Positions 1 through 8,251 of a DNA stretch of 64,000 nt are shown here, piece after piece (positions within the stretch are counted from its first letter, which is position 1; each line of letters starts with the position of its first letter). Under the pieces are notes generated by a model. That model was not told where the DNA came from. It saw only the letters and a list, made by a program, of their open reading frames with translations, and did not search any database. The stretch comes from SZUA-38 sp965212525 (GTDB lineage: Bacteria; Pseudomonadota; Gammaproteobacteria; Xanthomonadales; SZUA-38), in contig CBDBVC010000019.1 of the NCBI GenBank assembly GCA_965212525.1, forward strand, positions 1 to 64,000. Reading direction: 5' to 3'. The translations under genes were made by a program, and so were the position numbers.

Positions 1-400
1 GTACTGCTGTTGTTGAGACCGTTCAGACTCAGGTTGGTGACTGTGGTGAGATCATCATCGGAACGATAGGTGCCGCCGTCAGTTGAGACGAATACGACAT
101 CATCACCGGAGGCAGTCTGTGTGAACTCGAAATTCGGTATATCGGCGTGCAGAAATATTGACGGCTGCGAATAGTATTCATACCAGAAATTGATCCGGTT
201 CCAGTTCTGACCACCATCGACTGATCGAAAGGCATCGATCTGGCCAATCGCCAGTACGTCAGGGTTGAGCTGTGAGGCGGCAAACGACTTGGCCTGCGAG
301 AACACCTGGGATGGCACGTCACCGCGCTGCTGCCAGGTGGAACCGTTGACACTGCGAAAGATGCGAAAGCCACTGACTGGTTCACTATTGTCATCAACCT
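1..400 (-). CDS. C-terminal continuation of Asp-box protein, in a shifted frame, cut by window edge
   Basis: Read from about 400 down to 1 on the minus strand there is an open frame with no start of its own. It continues the repeat structure of the upstream reading frame (394-1428) and carries two further Asp-box motifs, SVDGGQNW and STDGG. The upstream frame stops at YEG, and this frame picks up at DDNSEPVSGF. Dropping one base near 398-402 (the GG of GAAGGTTGATGAC) joins them. The C-terminus lies outside the window. I treat it as the same gene as the next entry. Either a real +1 frameshift or a sequencing error would explain the split. Confidence 0.7.
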
Positions 401-1428
401 TCGTAGGGCATTGCGGCGTATAGCGTATTCCCGGAACCGGTCAGCTGAAAACCCGAATCACTGGAACCCAGGACCACCCCGCTCATCTCGGTATCGCTGA
501 CCGTGCCGCTTGTGCGGTATTCGACCAGGCGGGGGATGCCGTCGCGCACCGTCAGGCCGTAGATACGCCCACTGTCTGTATCCACCCAGTGATCCATGGT
601 GGTGAAGGCCGTCCCAGTGTAGCTGGCGAATTCCCTGAAACTGCCGCCACCATCGGTCGAATGGAAACAGGGAAACTGGTTCTGTCCGGCAAATGATTTG
701 CGACCGCAGGTGATAATCTCGCCGGAATCGTTCAGTTGCCAGCTGTCTGTCAGGAAGGTGTCTTCGAAATTGGCCAGTGGCGGTACAGCGGACTCGGTCC
801 AGGTCTGTCCGTCATCATCACTGTAGAGGAAGATCATCGGCGCAAAGCGGTTGATCAGAGCGATGCGCGTGGCACCGTCAATTTCAGTGCTGTGCACACC
901 GATGCCCCGCTCCATCTTCAACGTATCATTGAGTGAGCTCCATTCACCGGCGCTGCCGTCCCGGCGCCACAACTGACCGCCGTCTGCAATGGCCAGAATA
1001 TCGCCAGACTCCCGGTTGTATTCGGTGGCCAGAATGCGGCCCGCCTGGGTAGTGCTGCCGACTTCACTCCAGCGCCCGGAAAGGCCCAGTTGCGGAAAGG
1101 TGTCTTCACTGCTGATCAGTGCCTTCAGGCCCGACTGCCCTGCCTGCTTGCGCATGGCATTTCGATTCAGCTGATGCTGATGCCGATTCTCGCGCTCGAT
1201 GGCCTGCCAGTTATCACCCGGTGCCGTGTTATGGATCCACTGCCACCAGGCATCACGCCGATCCCTGAGAGCCTTTCTCTGCTGCAGCTTGTGACTGAAT
1301 TCGTCTGATGCAGCTCGATCATCATGTTCAGTGCCCGATCTGCTTTCGGGCATTTGCAATGAGAAACCGGCCATCAGGGTTGCTGTGATGATCAAAAGTC
1401 CGGCTGATAATCGCACACCATTTCTCAT
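394..1428 (-). CDS. Secreted BNR/Asp-box repeat protein (sialidase- or sortilin-like propeller), frameshifted
   Basis: The 344-residue frame starts with an export signal (hydrophobic residues about 8-24) and holds Asp-box motifs (S-x-D-x-G-x-x-W/F) such as SDDDGQTW and STDGGGSF. These are the hallmark of beta-propeller exo-sialidases, sortilin-like domains and photosystem-stability-factor-like folds. The start at 1428 is preceded by AGAGGA about nine bases upstream. No catalytic arginine triad can be assigned, so calling it a sialidase would be over-reading; a propeller with a binding or glycan-related role is as far as the sequence goes. The frame ends early at 394 but homologous coding continues in another frame toward base 1. 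It is transcribed divergently from the gene at 1617. Confidence 0.65.
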   Translation of the reverse strand: MRNGVRLSAGLLIITATLMAGFSLQMPESRSGTEHDDRAASDEFSHKLQQRKALRDRRDAWWQWIHNTAPGDNWQAIERENRHQHQLNRNAMRKQAGQSGLKALISSEDTFPQLGLSGRWSEVGSTTQAGRILATEYNRESGDILAIADGGQLWRRDGSAGEWSSLNDTLKMERGIGVHSTEIDGATRIALINRFAPMIFLYSDDDGQTWTESAVPPLANFEDTFLTDSWQLNDSGEIITCGRKSFAGQNQFPCFHSTDGGGSFREFASYTGTAFTTMDHWVDTDSGRIYGLTVRDGIPRLVEYRTSGTVSDTEMSGVVLGSSDSGFQLTGSGNTLYAAMPYEG

Positions 1429-1616
1429 TGAAACTGTTTCCTCTCGAACTGAAATCTGCGCAAGTCGACCATCCTAGGACCAGAGCTGTCGAAATTTCGT
1501 TAAGGTCTGCCCAATTTTGGTCATGTTTCATTCGCATCCAATCGGATGAGAAGACCCGGCAGATTGTCATCGTTAGCCTGATGACACGCTACCTCACTCA
1601 TCTGAAGGAGACAAAT

Positions 1617-2276
1617 ATGACATCACGCAATCGAACTACCCTGACGGCATTGGGCTGTCTCGCCCTGCCCATGCTCTTCACCGATGGCACAGCCCTGGCC
1701 GATCAGGCGGCACAGCAACCCCCACCGCCGTGCCAGGGCAAGGTCTGGTGGACCCAATCCGATGCCACCTACAGCGACTTTGATTTCTGGGTGGGTGAAT
1801 GGCAGGTCTATGAGCGCGCCACCGGGATGCTGATGGGCTTTGACCAGATCACCAGAGTGTTCAATGGCTGTGCACTCAGTCAGCACTGGCGTCAGATGCA
1901 CGATCGATATGCTGCACCGGGCTCGACACTTCGACTGCAGGGTGGCAGTCACACGGCATTGGGCGCAGACGGTCGCTGGCATCAGACCTGGATCGGAAAT
2001 GACGGCAGCAATATTCCACTCGCCGGTGGCCTCAACGATGACGGTGTCATGGTGCTCGAGAGTGACTGGATCGAGTTCACCAACCGTCAGGGGCAAGCGG
2101 TGAAATACCGCAATCGATGGCACTGGGCACCGCAGGAAGACGGCAGCATTCACAACTGGGGACAGGCACAGTCCGGCAACCCGGACAAGCCTGAATGGGT
2201 GACCGTCTACGATATTATCTACCGCCGAAATTCGACTGGTGGCCCGACTGCACAACTTTCGACTGACGAAGGTTGA
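1617..2276 (+). CDS. Periplasmic DUF1579-like protein
   Basis: This is a 219-residue exported protein. The ATG at 1617 is chosen over the longer open frame because AAGGAG lies eight bases upstream and a signal peptide (cleavage near TALA-DQ) follows at once. After a proline-rich linker comes FDFWVGEWQVY, the signature opening of the lipocalin-like DUF1579 family seen in many proteobacterial secreted proteins. The rest is beta-rich with many Trp residues (HWRQM, WHQTWIGNDG, WHWAPQEDG), as expected for a ligand-binding barrel. Ligand unknown. An AraC regulator starts 25 bases downstream on the same strand and may be co-transcribed. Confidence 0.6.
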   Translation: MTSRNRTTLTALGCLALPMLFTDGTALADQAAQQPPPPCQGKVWWTQSDATYSDFDFWVGEWQVYERATGMLMGFDQITRVFNGCALSQHWRQMHDRYAAPGSTLRLQGGSHTALGADGRWHQTWIGNDGSNIPLAGGLNDDGVMVLESDWIEFTNRQGQAVKYRNRWHWAPQEDGSIHNWGQAQSGNPDKPEWVTVYDIIYRRNSTGGPTAQLSTDEG

Positions 2277-2301
2277 TCGTGAATCTGTGTATCATGACAG
2301 C

Positions 2302-3432
2302 ATGAGTACGGCACTTCTCATCCTGATCCTGCATGGCCTGTTTCTCAGTCTGCTGATCGGCCTTTTTGGTACGGAGCGGCGCATGGCGCATACCGTGCTC
2401 TCAGCACTGGTGTTGTGCGCCAGCCTGCTGTTGCTCGAGGCCTGGTTCAATCAGAGCGGCTTCAGTCAGTCGCAACCACATCTGAAGGCGGTGTTTCAGC
2501 CTGTCTGGTTTCTGATCGGCCCGCTGGCTTTCATCTATACATTGCTGACACTGGGAAACAGCTGGCGCCAGCGTTACCTGTTGCTTCTGGCTCCGGCTCT
2601 TCTGGTTGCCGGTCTGCTGTTGCCGTTTTACCTGTTGCCGGCCGCTGACAAACTCGCAATACAGGCCAGAGGACAGGATGTGTTTGTGCTGTATTGCGGG
2701 TTCTGGCTGCTCACCGGGTTCTGTGCACTGCGGGCACGAATGCTGATCAGATCGGGCATGTCGAACCCTGCAGCTGAAGCGGATGTGCGGCCCTGGCACC
2801 TGCCATGGTTAAGGGCGCTGATGAGCTGGATGCTGATCTATGCGTTGCTGGATTTCTCGGCCACCGCCTGGTTTCTGGTGCGTGGCCACTATCCGGGATT
2901 CATCGGGCTTGTCAGCGTGCTGATGCTGACTGCCATCATTTACGGCACCGGCCTACTGGTGGTGCTGCCGGACGGCCTGCTGGCCAGATCGCCGTGGCCC
3001 GGCAAGCGATATCAGCGCTCCGGGCTGCCTGACAGTGCTGCCGAAAGCCTGGTCGATTCGCTGGAGCAGATGATGATCCGCGACCGCCCATGGCTGGATG
3101 AGAACCTCAGACCGGCTCAGGTGGCCAGTCGTCTGGGCATCTCGACACATCAGTTGTCGCAACTGCTCAATCAGCACATGAGCCTGGGTTTCCATGCCTA
3201 CATGAACCGGTTCCGCGTCGAGCAGGCACAGCGCCTGCTGCGCGATCTGGGCAGTCAGCGCAGCATGCTGGATATTGGCCAGGAAGCGGGTTTTGGCAGC
3301 AATGCCACGTTTTACCGTGCGTTTCGCAAGCAGACCGGCATGACGCCTCGAGAATTCCTGTCCGATGCGGCCTACAGCAATGTGGTTTCGTCAGCAGACA
3401 ATCAATCCACAAAACGTCACGGCGAAAGCTGA
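2302..3432 (+). CDS. Membrane-anchored AraC-family transcriptional regulator
   Basis: The 376-residue protein has about seven hydrophobic segments in residues 1-240 followed by a C-terminal AraC double helix-turn-helix (about 265-365) with ASRLGISTHQLSQLLNQ and DIGQEAGFGSNATFYRAFRK, then TGMTPREF, the usual end of the domain. This 7TM-plus-HTH_18 arrangement is common in gammaproteobacteria and Bacteroidetes and suggests a sensor that binds DNA from the membrane. ATG 2302 is preferred because the first transmembrane helix begins right after it; no strong Shine-Dalgarno is visible, so translation may depend on the upstream gene. Its end is four bases from the convergent MNIO gene. Signal and targets unknown. 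Confidence 0.8.
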   Translation: MSTALLILILHGLFLSLLIGLFGTERRMAHTVLSALVLCASLLLLEAWFNQSGFSQSQPHLKAVFQPVWFLIGPLAFIYTLLTLGNSWRQRYLLLLAPALLVAGLLLPFYLLPAADKLAIQARGQDVFVLYCGFWLLTGFCALRARMLIRSGMSNPAAEADVRPWHLPWLRALMSWMLIYALLDFSATAWFLVRGHYPGFIGLVSVLMLTAIIYGTGLLVVLPDGLLARSPWPGKRYQRSGLPDSAAESLVDSLEQMMIRDRPWLDENLRPAQVASRLGISTHQLSQLLNQHMSLGFHAYMNRFRVEQAQRLLRDLGSQRSMLDIGQEAGFGSNATFYRAFRKQTGMTPREFLSDAAYSNVVSSADNQSTKRHGES

Positions 3433-3436
3433 TCGA

Positions 3437-4870
3437 TCAGGCTGCCGCACCCAGAGTGAGCCGGAAATGTCCTCTGCCCAGGCCCGTGGGTAACTGGCCT
3501 TCATCGAGCATGGCAAGCATGCGTGTCGGGTCGTGGGCAAAATCCAGCGTGACCCTGTCCTGATCAGCCTTGACGCGCAGCAGGGCCAGATCATAGGCCA
3601 GCAATTGCGACAGCATGGTGGAATGAATATGCGCCGTCAGAAAGGCGGCGAACGCCGAGCATTCGGCCAGTGGCTGCAGCTCGGGTTTCTGCCGGGTCCA
3701 GAACACCTGCATCAGCTGTTCCACCACTGGCTTACCGTATTTGAGCACCAGGTAGCGGCAGCTGTAGCGAAGACCGATACCCGCAATGCCAGCACGTACA
3801 CTGTGTATCAGCTGCCGGAAGATGCCGATACCGACATCCTCACCCAGTGTATTCACAAAACGCGCCACTCCCGCCTCATCACCAGTGCAGGCAGCACCCA
3901 GTATCTGTTCCCATTCCGCCGGCGTCGGTAATTCAGTGGCGGCCTGCTGAGGTTCTGCCCGGCTTGATTCTGGTTGCCTGAATTCCGGTGTTGCACCTCC
4001 ACCGCGCAGATTCCACAATTCTCGAATGTCGGACATCTGATCCAGCAGCATCTGATCACTGAACTGCCGGGCCTGGACATAGTCATCCATGATCTCGAAG
4101 TTGATGGCCTTGAGGTTGGGCAGCCAGGGAATGATCTCCTCAGCCAGTGACATCAGTTCATCCGGCACCAGATCCGAATGTGCATCAAGCCAATAACCGT
4201 CCATCTCCTGGCCACCGGCCAGGTGAATCTCCCAGATCCGCTCCAGCGGTAATTCGGCCATGGCATCGAGTACGGACTGGCGGCCATTGCGCTGATTGCA
4301 CCACAGATTGTGCAGATCCAGCAGGATGCCACAATCGGCAGCTTCGGCAATGTCTGACCAGAATTGTCCTTCGCTCAGCTCACCAGCCTGGGGCTTCAGG
4401 TAATTGACACTGGTCTCAAAGGCAAAGGGCACGCTCAGTCCATCGCTGAAACGCCTGATGTTATCGACGGCCAGATCGATGGACTGCTGGCTCTGAATCG
4501 GTGGCAGCAGAAAGGCGGTGTCGTAGGTTTGACCGGCATCATTCACCCGATTGAAACTGAGATGCTGGCTGACCCAGGCGGGTTTCAGCACCTCGATCAG
4601 GTGATCGAAGAAATCACGGTAACCGTCCATGATCGGCACACTGCCAGCCGTCTGAAGGCCAACACCATGCAGCAATAACTGGTAGGGCAGCTCCCTGAAA
4701 TGCTTCAGAAAGTCGTCATGTATGGCGAAGGGCGCATGACCGTCCGTCGGCAGATAGGCGTGGGATTCCGGCTCGATTTCCACCACGTCGATCAGCTCAG
4801 ACCCAATCTCGAGCAAGGGCTCGAGACCGGGCATGTAGATCAAGCCAATTCCCTGTTCAGGGATGGCCAT
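3437..4870 (-). CDS. DUF692/MNIO-family enzyme fused to a DUF2063-like partner domain
   Basis: 477 residues. Residues 1-285 match the DUF692 (multinuclear non-haem iron oxidase, MNIO) TIM barrel: EIEPES (31-36), HGVGLQ with His68, SQHLSF with His103, FET with Glu152, LLDLHN with Asp185 and Asn188, EIHLAGG with His216, and LDAHSD with Asp229 and His231. The metal-ligand positions of the family appear intact. After a Gln/Pro/Ala-rich linker (295-315), residues 315-477 resemble DUF2063-type partner proteins, which usually are separate and present substrate peptides to the enzyme. Known MNIOs (MbnB, TglH, BufB, ApyH) oxidatively modify Cys or Asp residues of ribosomal peptides. The start codon overlaps the stop of the small gene upstream (TGATG), implying coupled translation and a functional partnership. 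Confidence 0.8.
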   Translation of the reverse strand: MAIPEQGIGLIYMPGLEPLLEIGSELIDVVEIEPESHAYLPTDGHAPFAIHDDFLKHFRELPYQLLLHGVGLQTAGSVPIMDGYRDFFDHLIEVLKPAWVSQHLSFNRVNDAGQTYDTAFLLPPIQSQQSIDLAVDNIRRFSDGLSVPFAFETSVNYLKPQAGELSEGQFWSDIAEAADCGILLDLHNLWCNQRNGRQSVLDAMAELPLERIWEIHLAGGQEMDGYWLDAHSDLVPDELMSLAEEIIPWLPNLKAINFEIMDDYVQARQFSDQMLLDQMSDIRELWNLRGGGATPEFRQPESSRAEPQQAATELPTPAEWEQILGAACTGDEAGVARFVNTLGEDVGIGIFRQLIHSVRAGIAGIGLRYSCRYLVLKYGKPVVEQLMQVFWTRQKPELQPLAECSAFAAFLTAHIHSTMLSQLLAYDLALLRVKADQDRVTLDFAHDPTRMLAMLDEGQLPTGLGRGHFRLTLGAAA

Positions 4871-5133
4871 CAGCCAACCTGGAGCTGGCCACCTTCGAGA
4901 ACATCCAGTTCGGGAAGGTCCCTGATATTGAGTTTTTCATCAACCATGAACCGGGTGGTGATATCCCAGCGGATATCAAACCCCGATGTACAGTTCAGAT
5001 GACCCAGGCGGTCAAAGATACTGCGTTGCACTTCGATGAACTTGTCAAAGTCATAGGCGACCTTGGCAGGAATGCTCACGTATACAGGTTCGGCCAGACG
5101 GGCCTGTTCAAGTTTCCGTTCAATTTTTTCCAT
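4870..5133 (-). CDS. 87-residue protein coupled to the MNIO gene; possible modification substrate
   Basis: I choose the ATG at 5133 because GGAGG lies eight bases before it; two upstream in-frame ATGs have no such site. The protein is small and charged, with no signal peptide and a single cysteine, Cys48, inside GHLNCTSGFDIRWD. The first half is basic and probably helical; the last 20 residues are acidic and leucine-rich. The stop overlaps the start of the MNIO fusion by one base. I do not recognise a named family. By analogy with other MNIO operons it could be the peptide substrate or an accessory factor, but Cys in the middle of the chain rather than in a C-terminal core is unlike a standard leader-core precursor. 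The function is inference. Confidence 0.6.
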   Translation of the reverse strand: MEKIERKLEQARLAEPVYVSIPAKVAYDFDKFIEVQRSIFDRLGHLNCTSGFDIRWDITTRFMVDEKLNIRDLPELDVLEGGQLQVG

Positions 5134-5187
5134 GTCCTCATCCTCCATGAATGATATGAACCATCGCAACCATTGCGACGTGTCATC

Positions 5188-5215
5188 ACTATAAACCCTG
5201 CAGCTGTCCCATCAA
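5188..5215 (-). promoter_or_regulatory. Candidate sigma-70 promoter of the small-protein/MNIO unit
   Basis: On the minus strand TTGATG (5215-5210) and TATAGT (5193-5188) are 16 bases apart, about 55 bases upstream of the ATG at 5133. The leader between them and the gene contains a nearly perfect tandem repeat, GCAATGGTT then GCGATGGTT. Confidence 0.45.
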
Positions 5216-5378
5216 TGAGCCAGCCGCTGAGCCAGCTGCCATCCGATGTCAGTCGCGCTTGTAGGGAATTTCGGATTCTGTATTGCTGTATCGCGCAATG
5301 TCCACCCGTGGCAGATCTGCCAACATCCTCGTCCGGTTCTGTTACACTGCCGAACCCGGCCAGACCGAGCTGACCGCG

Positions 5379-7385
5379 ATGAAACACCAGAGGGAAACCA
5401 CCTTGAGATTTCTGTCCAATCGTCTGGCCGCAGTGCTGGCCATGCTTATGCTGCTCGTCGCCTGTTCGGATACCAGTGACACAACGACGTCGACCAGCAC
5501 CGCCGAAGCACCTCAATCGCAGATTGCGGAGCCGGTGAAAAATGACCCCGGAATCAGTCAGTACGATGCCCGGACATTCTTCACCACCACCTCGTACACA
5601 CTGGCCGGCGCCTTGCGTGGCGTCTTCTCCAATGACGGTGAATCGCTGCTGATCAGTTCGGATCAGAGCGGCGTGTTCAACAGTTATCGATTGTCGCTGA
5701 AAGACGGATCGATAGAACCGCTGACCACGTCCGAGACTGATGCAATCTTCGCCATCTCCTGGCTGGCCGATGGCGAACGCATGTTGTACACGGCTGACCA
5801 GGGTGGCAATGAACTCAATCACATTTACATCCGCAATGCCGATGGCTCGGTCACCGACCTGACACCCGGCGAGGAGCTGAAGGCCTCGTTCATGTCCTGG
5901 AACCCGGATCGCAGCCACCTGTACATCGTCACCAATGAGCGCAATGGCAAGGCATTCGATCTGTATCGCTATGCCATGACCGATCTGTCGCGCGAGATGG
6001 TCTACCAGAACGATGACAACCTCAGCATCAGTGCCATCAGCCGTGATGAACGCTATCTGGCCCTGACCAGGAACGACACCAGCGCAAATTCGGATGTCTA
6101 TCTTGTTGATCTGAACAGTGATGCCAAGAGTGCCGTGCTGATCACCGAACATGAAGGCGACATTGCCTACGGCGTCTACGATTTTGCGCCGGACAGCAGT
6201 GCCCTGATTCTGGCGAGCAATGAAGTCGGCGAATTCAATCGGGCACTGCGCCACGATCTGACCAGCAACGAGCGCAGTGTGCAGGTGGAAGATGACTGGG
6301 ATGTCAGCTACGTCAGCTACAGCCCCAACGGCACCTATCAGATCGTCGGTGTCAACAATGACGCCTCCACCGTCGTCACCGTCACCGATGTGGCGTCCGG
6401 CAAGGAACTGGTGCTGAATGACCTGCCCCCGGGAGATTTGCAGCGCGTGCGTTTTTCAGCCGATGAAAAGCGCATGGCCTTTCTGGTCAATGGCGACAGG
6501 GCACCCTCCAATGTCTTCTGGGTCGACCTGGATGGCGATCGTTCTGCCGCCCAGTTGACCGAAGCCCTGAACCCGGCGATCGACGCATCGCATCTGGTCG
6601 AGGGCACCGTAGTACGCTACCCCAGTTTTGACGAACTGCAGATCCCCGGAATTCTGTACCGTCCGCATCAGGCCAGCAGTGAGACAACGGTTCCGGCCAT
6701 TGTCTGGGTCCATGGTGGCCCCGGTGGCCAGAGCCGCAAGGGCTACCGTGCCGCTATCCAGCACCTGGTGAATCATGGCTATGCCGTGTTTGCGGTCAAC
6801 AACCGCGGCTCATCCGGCTACGGCAAGACCTTCTTCCACATGGACGACAAGAAACACGGTGAGGTGGATCTTCAGGATGTGGTCTATGCTCGCACCTATC
6901 TTGAAACCCTGGACTGGGTCGACGGCAATCGAGTCGGCATCATGGGTGGCTCCTACGGTGGATACATGGTTGCCGCCGCACTGGCCTTCGAGCCGGAAGT
7001 GTTCGATGTCGGCATCAATATCTTTGGTGTCACCAACTGGGTACGTACCCTGGAATCGATTCCACCCTGGTGGGAATCATTCAAGAAAGCCCTGTATGAC
7101 GAGATGGGTGATCCGGCCACCGATGCCGAACGCCATCGCCGCATTTCACCACTGTTCCATGCCAGCAACATCGTCAAACCATTGCTGGTTGTACAGGGTG
7201 CCAACGACCCTCGTGTGCTGCAGGTGGAGAGCGATGAGCTGGTCGAGGCCGTTCGCAACAATGGCACGCATGTGGAATACGTCGTGTTTGAAGATGAAGG
7301 GCATGGCTTCCGCAAGCGGGAAAATCGCATTACGGCCTCGGATGCCTACGTGACCTTCCTTGATCGATTCCTCAAGGCGCAATAA
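5379..7385 (+). CDS. S9-family prolyl-oligopeptidase-type serine peptidase lipoprotein
   Basis: 668 residues. ATG 5379 gives a lipoprotein signal with lipobox LVAC, lipidated on Cys29; the longer open frame upstream has no signal. Residues about 55-400 form a WD/TolB-like propeller (repeated blades such as LLISSDQSG, MLYTADQGGN). The alpha/beta-hydrolase domain follows with oxyanion loop HGGPGGQS, nucleophile Ser525 in GGSYGGY, Asp610 in GANDPRV and His642 in DEGHGF. It is a complete S9 peptidase by length and triad and should cleave short peptides in the periplasm while membrane-anchored. It is transcribed divergently from the MNIO unit, which is 245 bases away; a link between them is possible but not shown. 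Confidence 0.88.
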   Translation: MKHQRETTLRFLSNRLAAVLAMLMLLVACSDTSDTTTSTSTAEAPQSQIAEPVKNDPGISQYDARTFFTTTSYTLAGALRGVFSNDGESLLISSDQSGVFNSYRLSLKDGSIEPLTTSETDAIFAISWLADGERMLYTADQGGNELNHIYIRNADGSVTDLTPGEELKASFMSWNPDRSHLYIVTNERNGKAFDLYRYAMTDLSREMVYQNDDNLSISAISRDERYLALTRNDTSANSDVYLVDLNSDAKSAVLITEHEGDIAYGVYDFAPDSSALILASNEVGEFNRALRHDLTSNERSVQVEDDWDVSYVSYSPNGTYQIVGVNNDASTVVTVTDVASGKELVLNDLPPGDLQRVRFSADEKRMAFLVNGDRAPSNVFWVDLDGDRSAAQLTEALNPAIDASHLVEGTVVRYPSFDELQIPGILYRPHQASSETTVPAIVWVHGGPGGQSRKGYRAAIQHLVNHGYAVFAVNNRGSSGYGKTFFHMDDKKHGEVDLQDVVYARTYLETLDWVDGNRVGIMGGSYGGYMVAAALAFEPEVFDVGINIFGVTNWVRTLESIPPWWESFKKALYDEMGDPATDAERHRRISPLFHASNIVKPLLVVQGANDPRVLQVESDELVEAVRNNGTHVEYVVFEDEGHGFRKRENRITASDAYVTFLDRFLKAQ

Positions 7386-7405
7386 CATCACGCCACCACG
7401 GCCGG

Positions 7406-8086
7406 TCAATCGGCTGGCCGTGGAGCCTTTCCCTTTCGATCAATCCCACGCTTTCGTCGCCGTACTGAATCCAGGATTTCTGCCGTCACCGGATCCTGAC
7501 CGGTCATCACCAGAGCCATGTGATCAAACTGGTCGTTACCCCAGAACAACTCATCGCCCAGTATCATGCTGGGCACACCGAATACGCCTCGATCGATGGC
7601 TTGCGCGGTTTCGTCGAACAACGCCTGCTTGATGTCGTCATCAGCAATTCGGTTCATCATCGCTGCGCCATCGAGTCCGGCCCGATCCAGTGCAGCCAGT
7701 AACTGATCGGGATTGGCCGGATCACCCCCTTCAGCCCAGCCCAGACGAAACAGCGCCGTGATCACCTCGTGTTGCCGGTCACCGGATACCTGTGGCAATG
7801 CCAGCCTGAGCGCGGACACCGGCTTGAACGGATGAAATTGCGGTGGGTTGAACGACAGGCCCGCCTGATGCGCATAGCGGTAACAGTACTTGAACAGCCA
7901 TTCGCGCTTGGGCGGCATTTCCGCGGGCCCCAGCTGGCCCCAGTGATCGAGTAATTTGCCGAACACCACCGGATGTGCCACCAGCGAGATGTCATGAGTG
8001 TCACAGAATTGCTGCACCCTGGGCCAGGCGAAATAGGCGTAGGGCGAAATAAAGTCAAAGTAGAAATCGAGTCGGGACGGCGTCAT
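7406..8086 (-). CDS. 2-hydroxychromene-2-carboxylate isomerase family protein (DsbA fold, GST kappa-like)
   Basis: 226 residues starting at ATG 8086, with AGAGGT just upstream. The N-terminus LDFYFDFISPYAYFA is the signature of the kappa-GST/HCCA isomerase group; Ser14 occupies the position of the glutathione-activating serine. The C-terminal FGVPSMILGDELFWGNDQF, with the cis-Pro loop, is equally typical. Family members isomerise 2-hydroxychromene-2-carboxylate in naphthalene breakdown, but no aromatic-degradation genes lie nearby, so a general glutathione-dependent role is equally likely. It ends 20 bases from the convergent S9 peptidase gene. Confidence 0.82.
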   Translation of the reverse strand: MTPSRLDFYFDFISPYAYFAWPRVQQFCDTHDISLVAHPVVFGKLLDHWGQLGPAEMPPKREWLFKYCYRYAHQAGLSFNPPQFHPFKPVSALRLALPQVSGDRQHEVITALFRLGWAEGGDPANPDQLLAALDRAGLDGAAMMNRIADDDIKQALFDETAQAIDRGVFGVPSMILGDELFWGNDQFDHMALVMTGQDPVTAEILDSVRRRKRGIDRKGKAPRPAD

Positions 8087-8251
8087 GGCTACCTCTTTGA
8101 GACTTCTTAGCATGCAGTACCAGCAACAAGTCTGACACCTTGCCATATTCGGCAACTGATCTGAACCGGTGGGAGGAATCGGGAACCATTTTCACCTATA
8201 CCTATAAGAGTCTTAACTGCATTCTTGCATGTGTGGAAGGGAGGGTCAGCC

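Noticed and set aside
1623..2255. A 210-codon minus-strand open frame
   Set aside because: It is antisense to the DUF1579-like gene, which has a signal peptide and good ribosome site.
4870..5169. The longer, 99-residue version of the small MNIO-linked protein
   Set aside because: The upstream ATGs at 5169 and 5148 lack a ribosome site, while GGAGG is placed correctly for ATG 5133.
5076..6254. A 392-codon minus-strand open frame
   Set aside because: It is antisense to the S9 peptidase, whose motifs and triad are complete; the frame has no ribosome site or recognisable domain.
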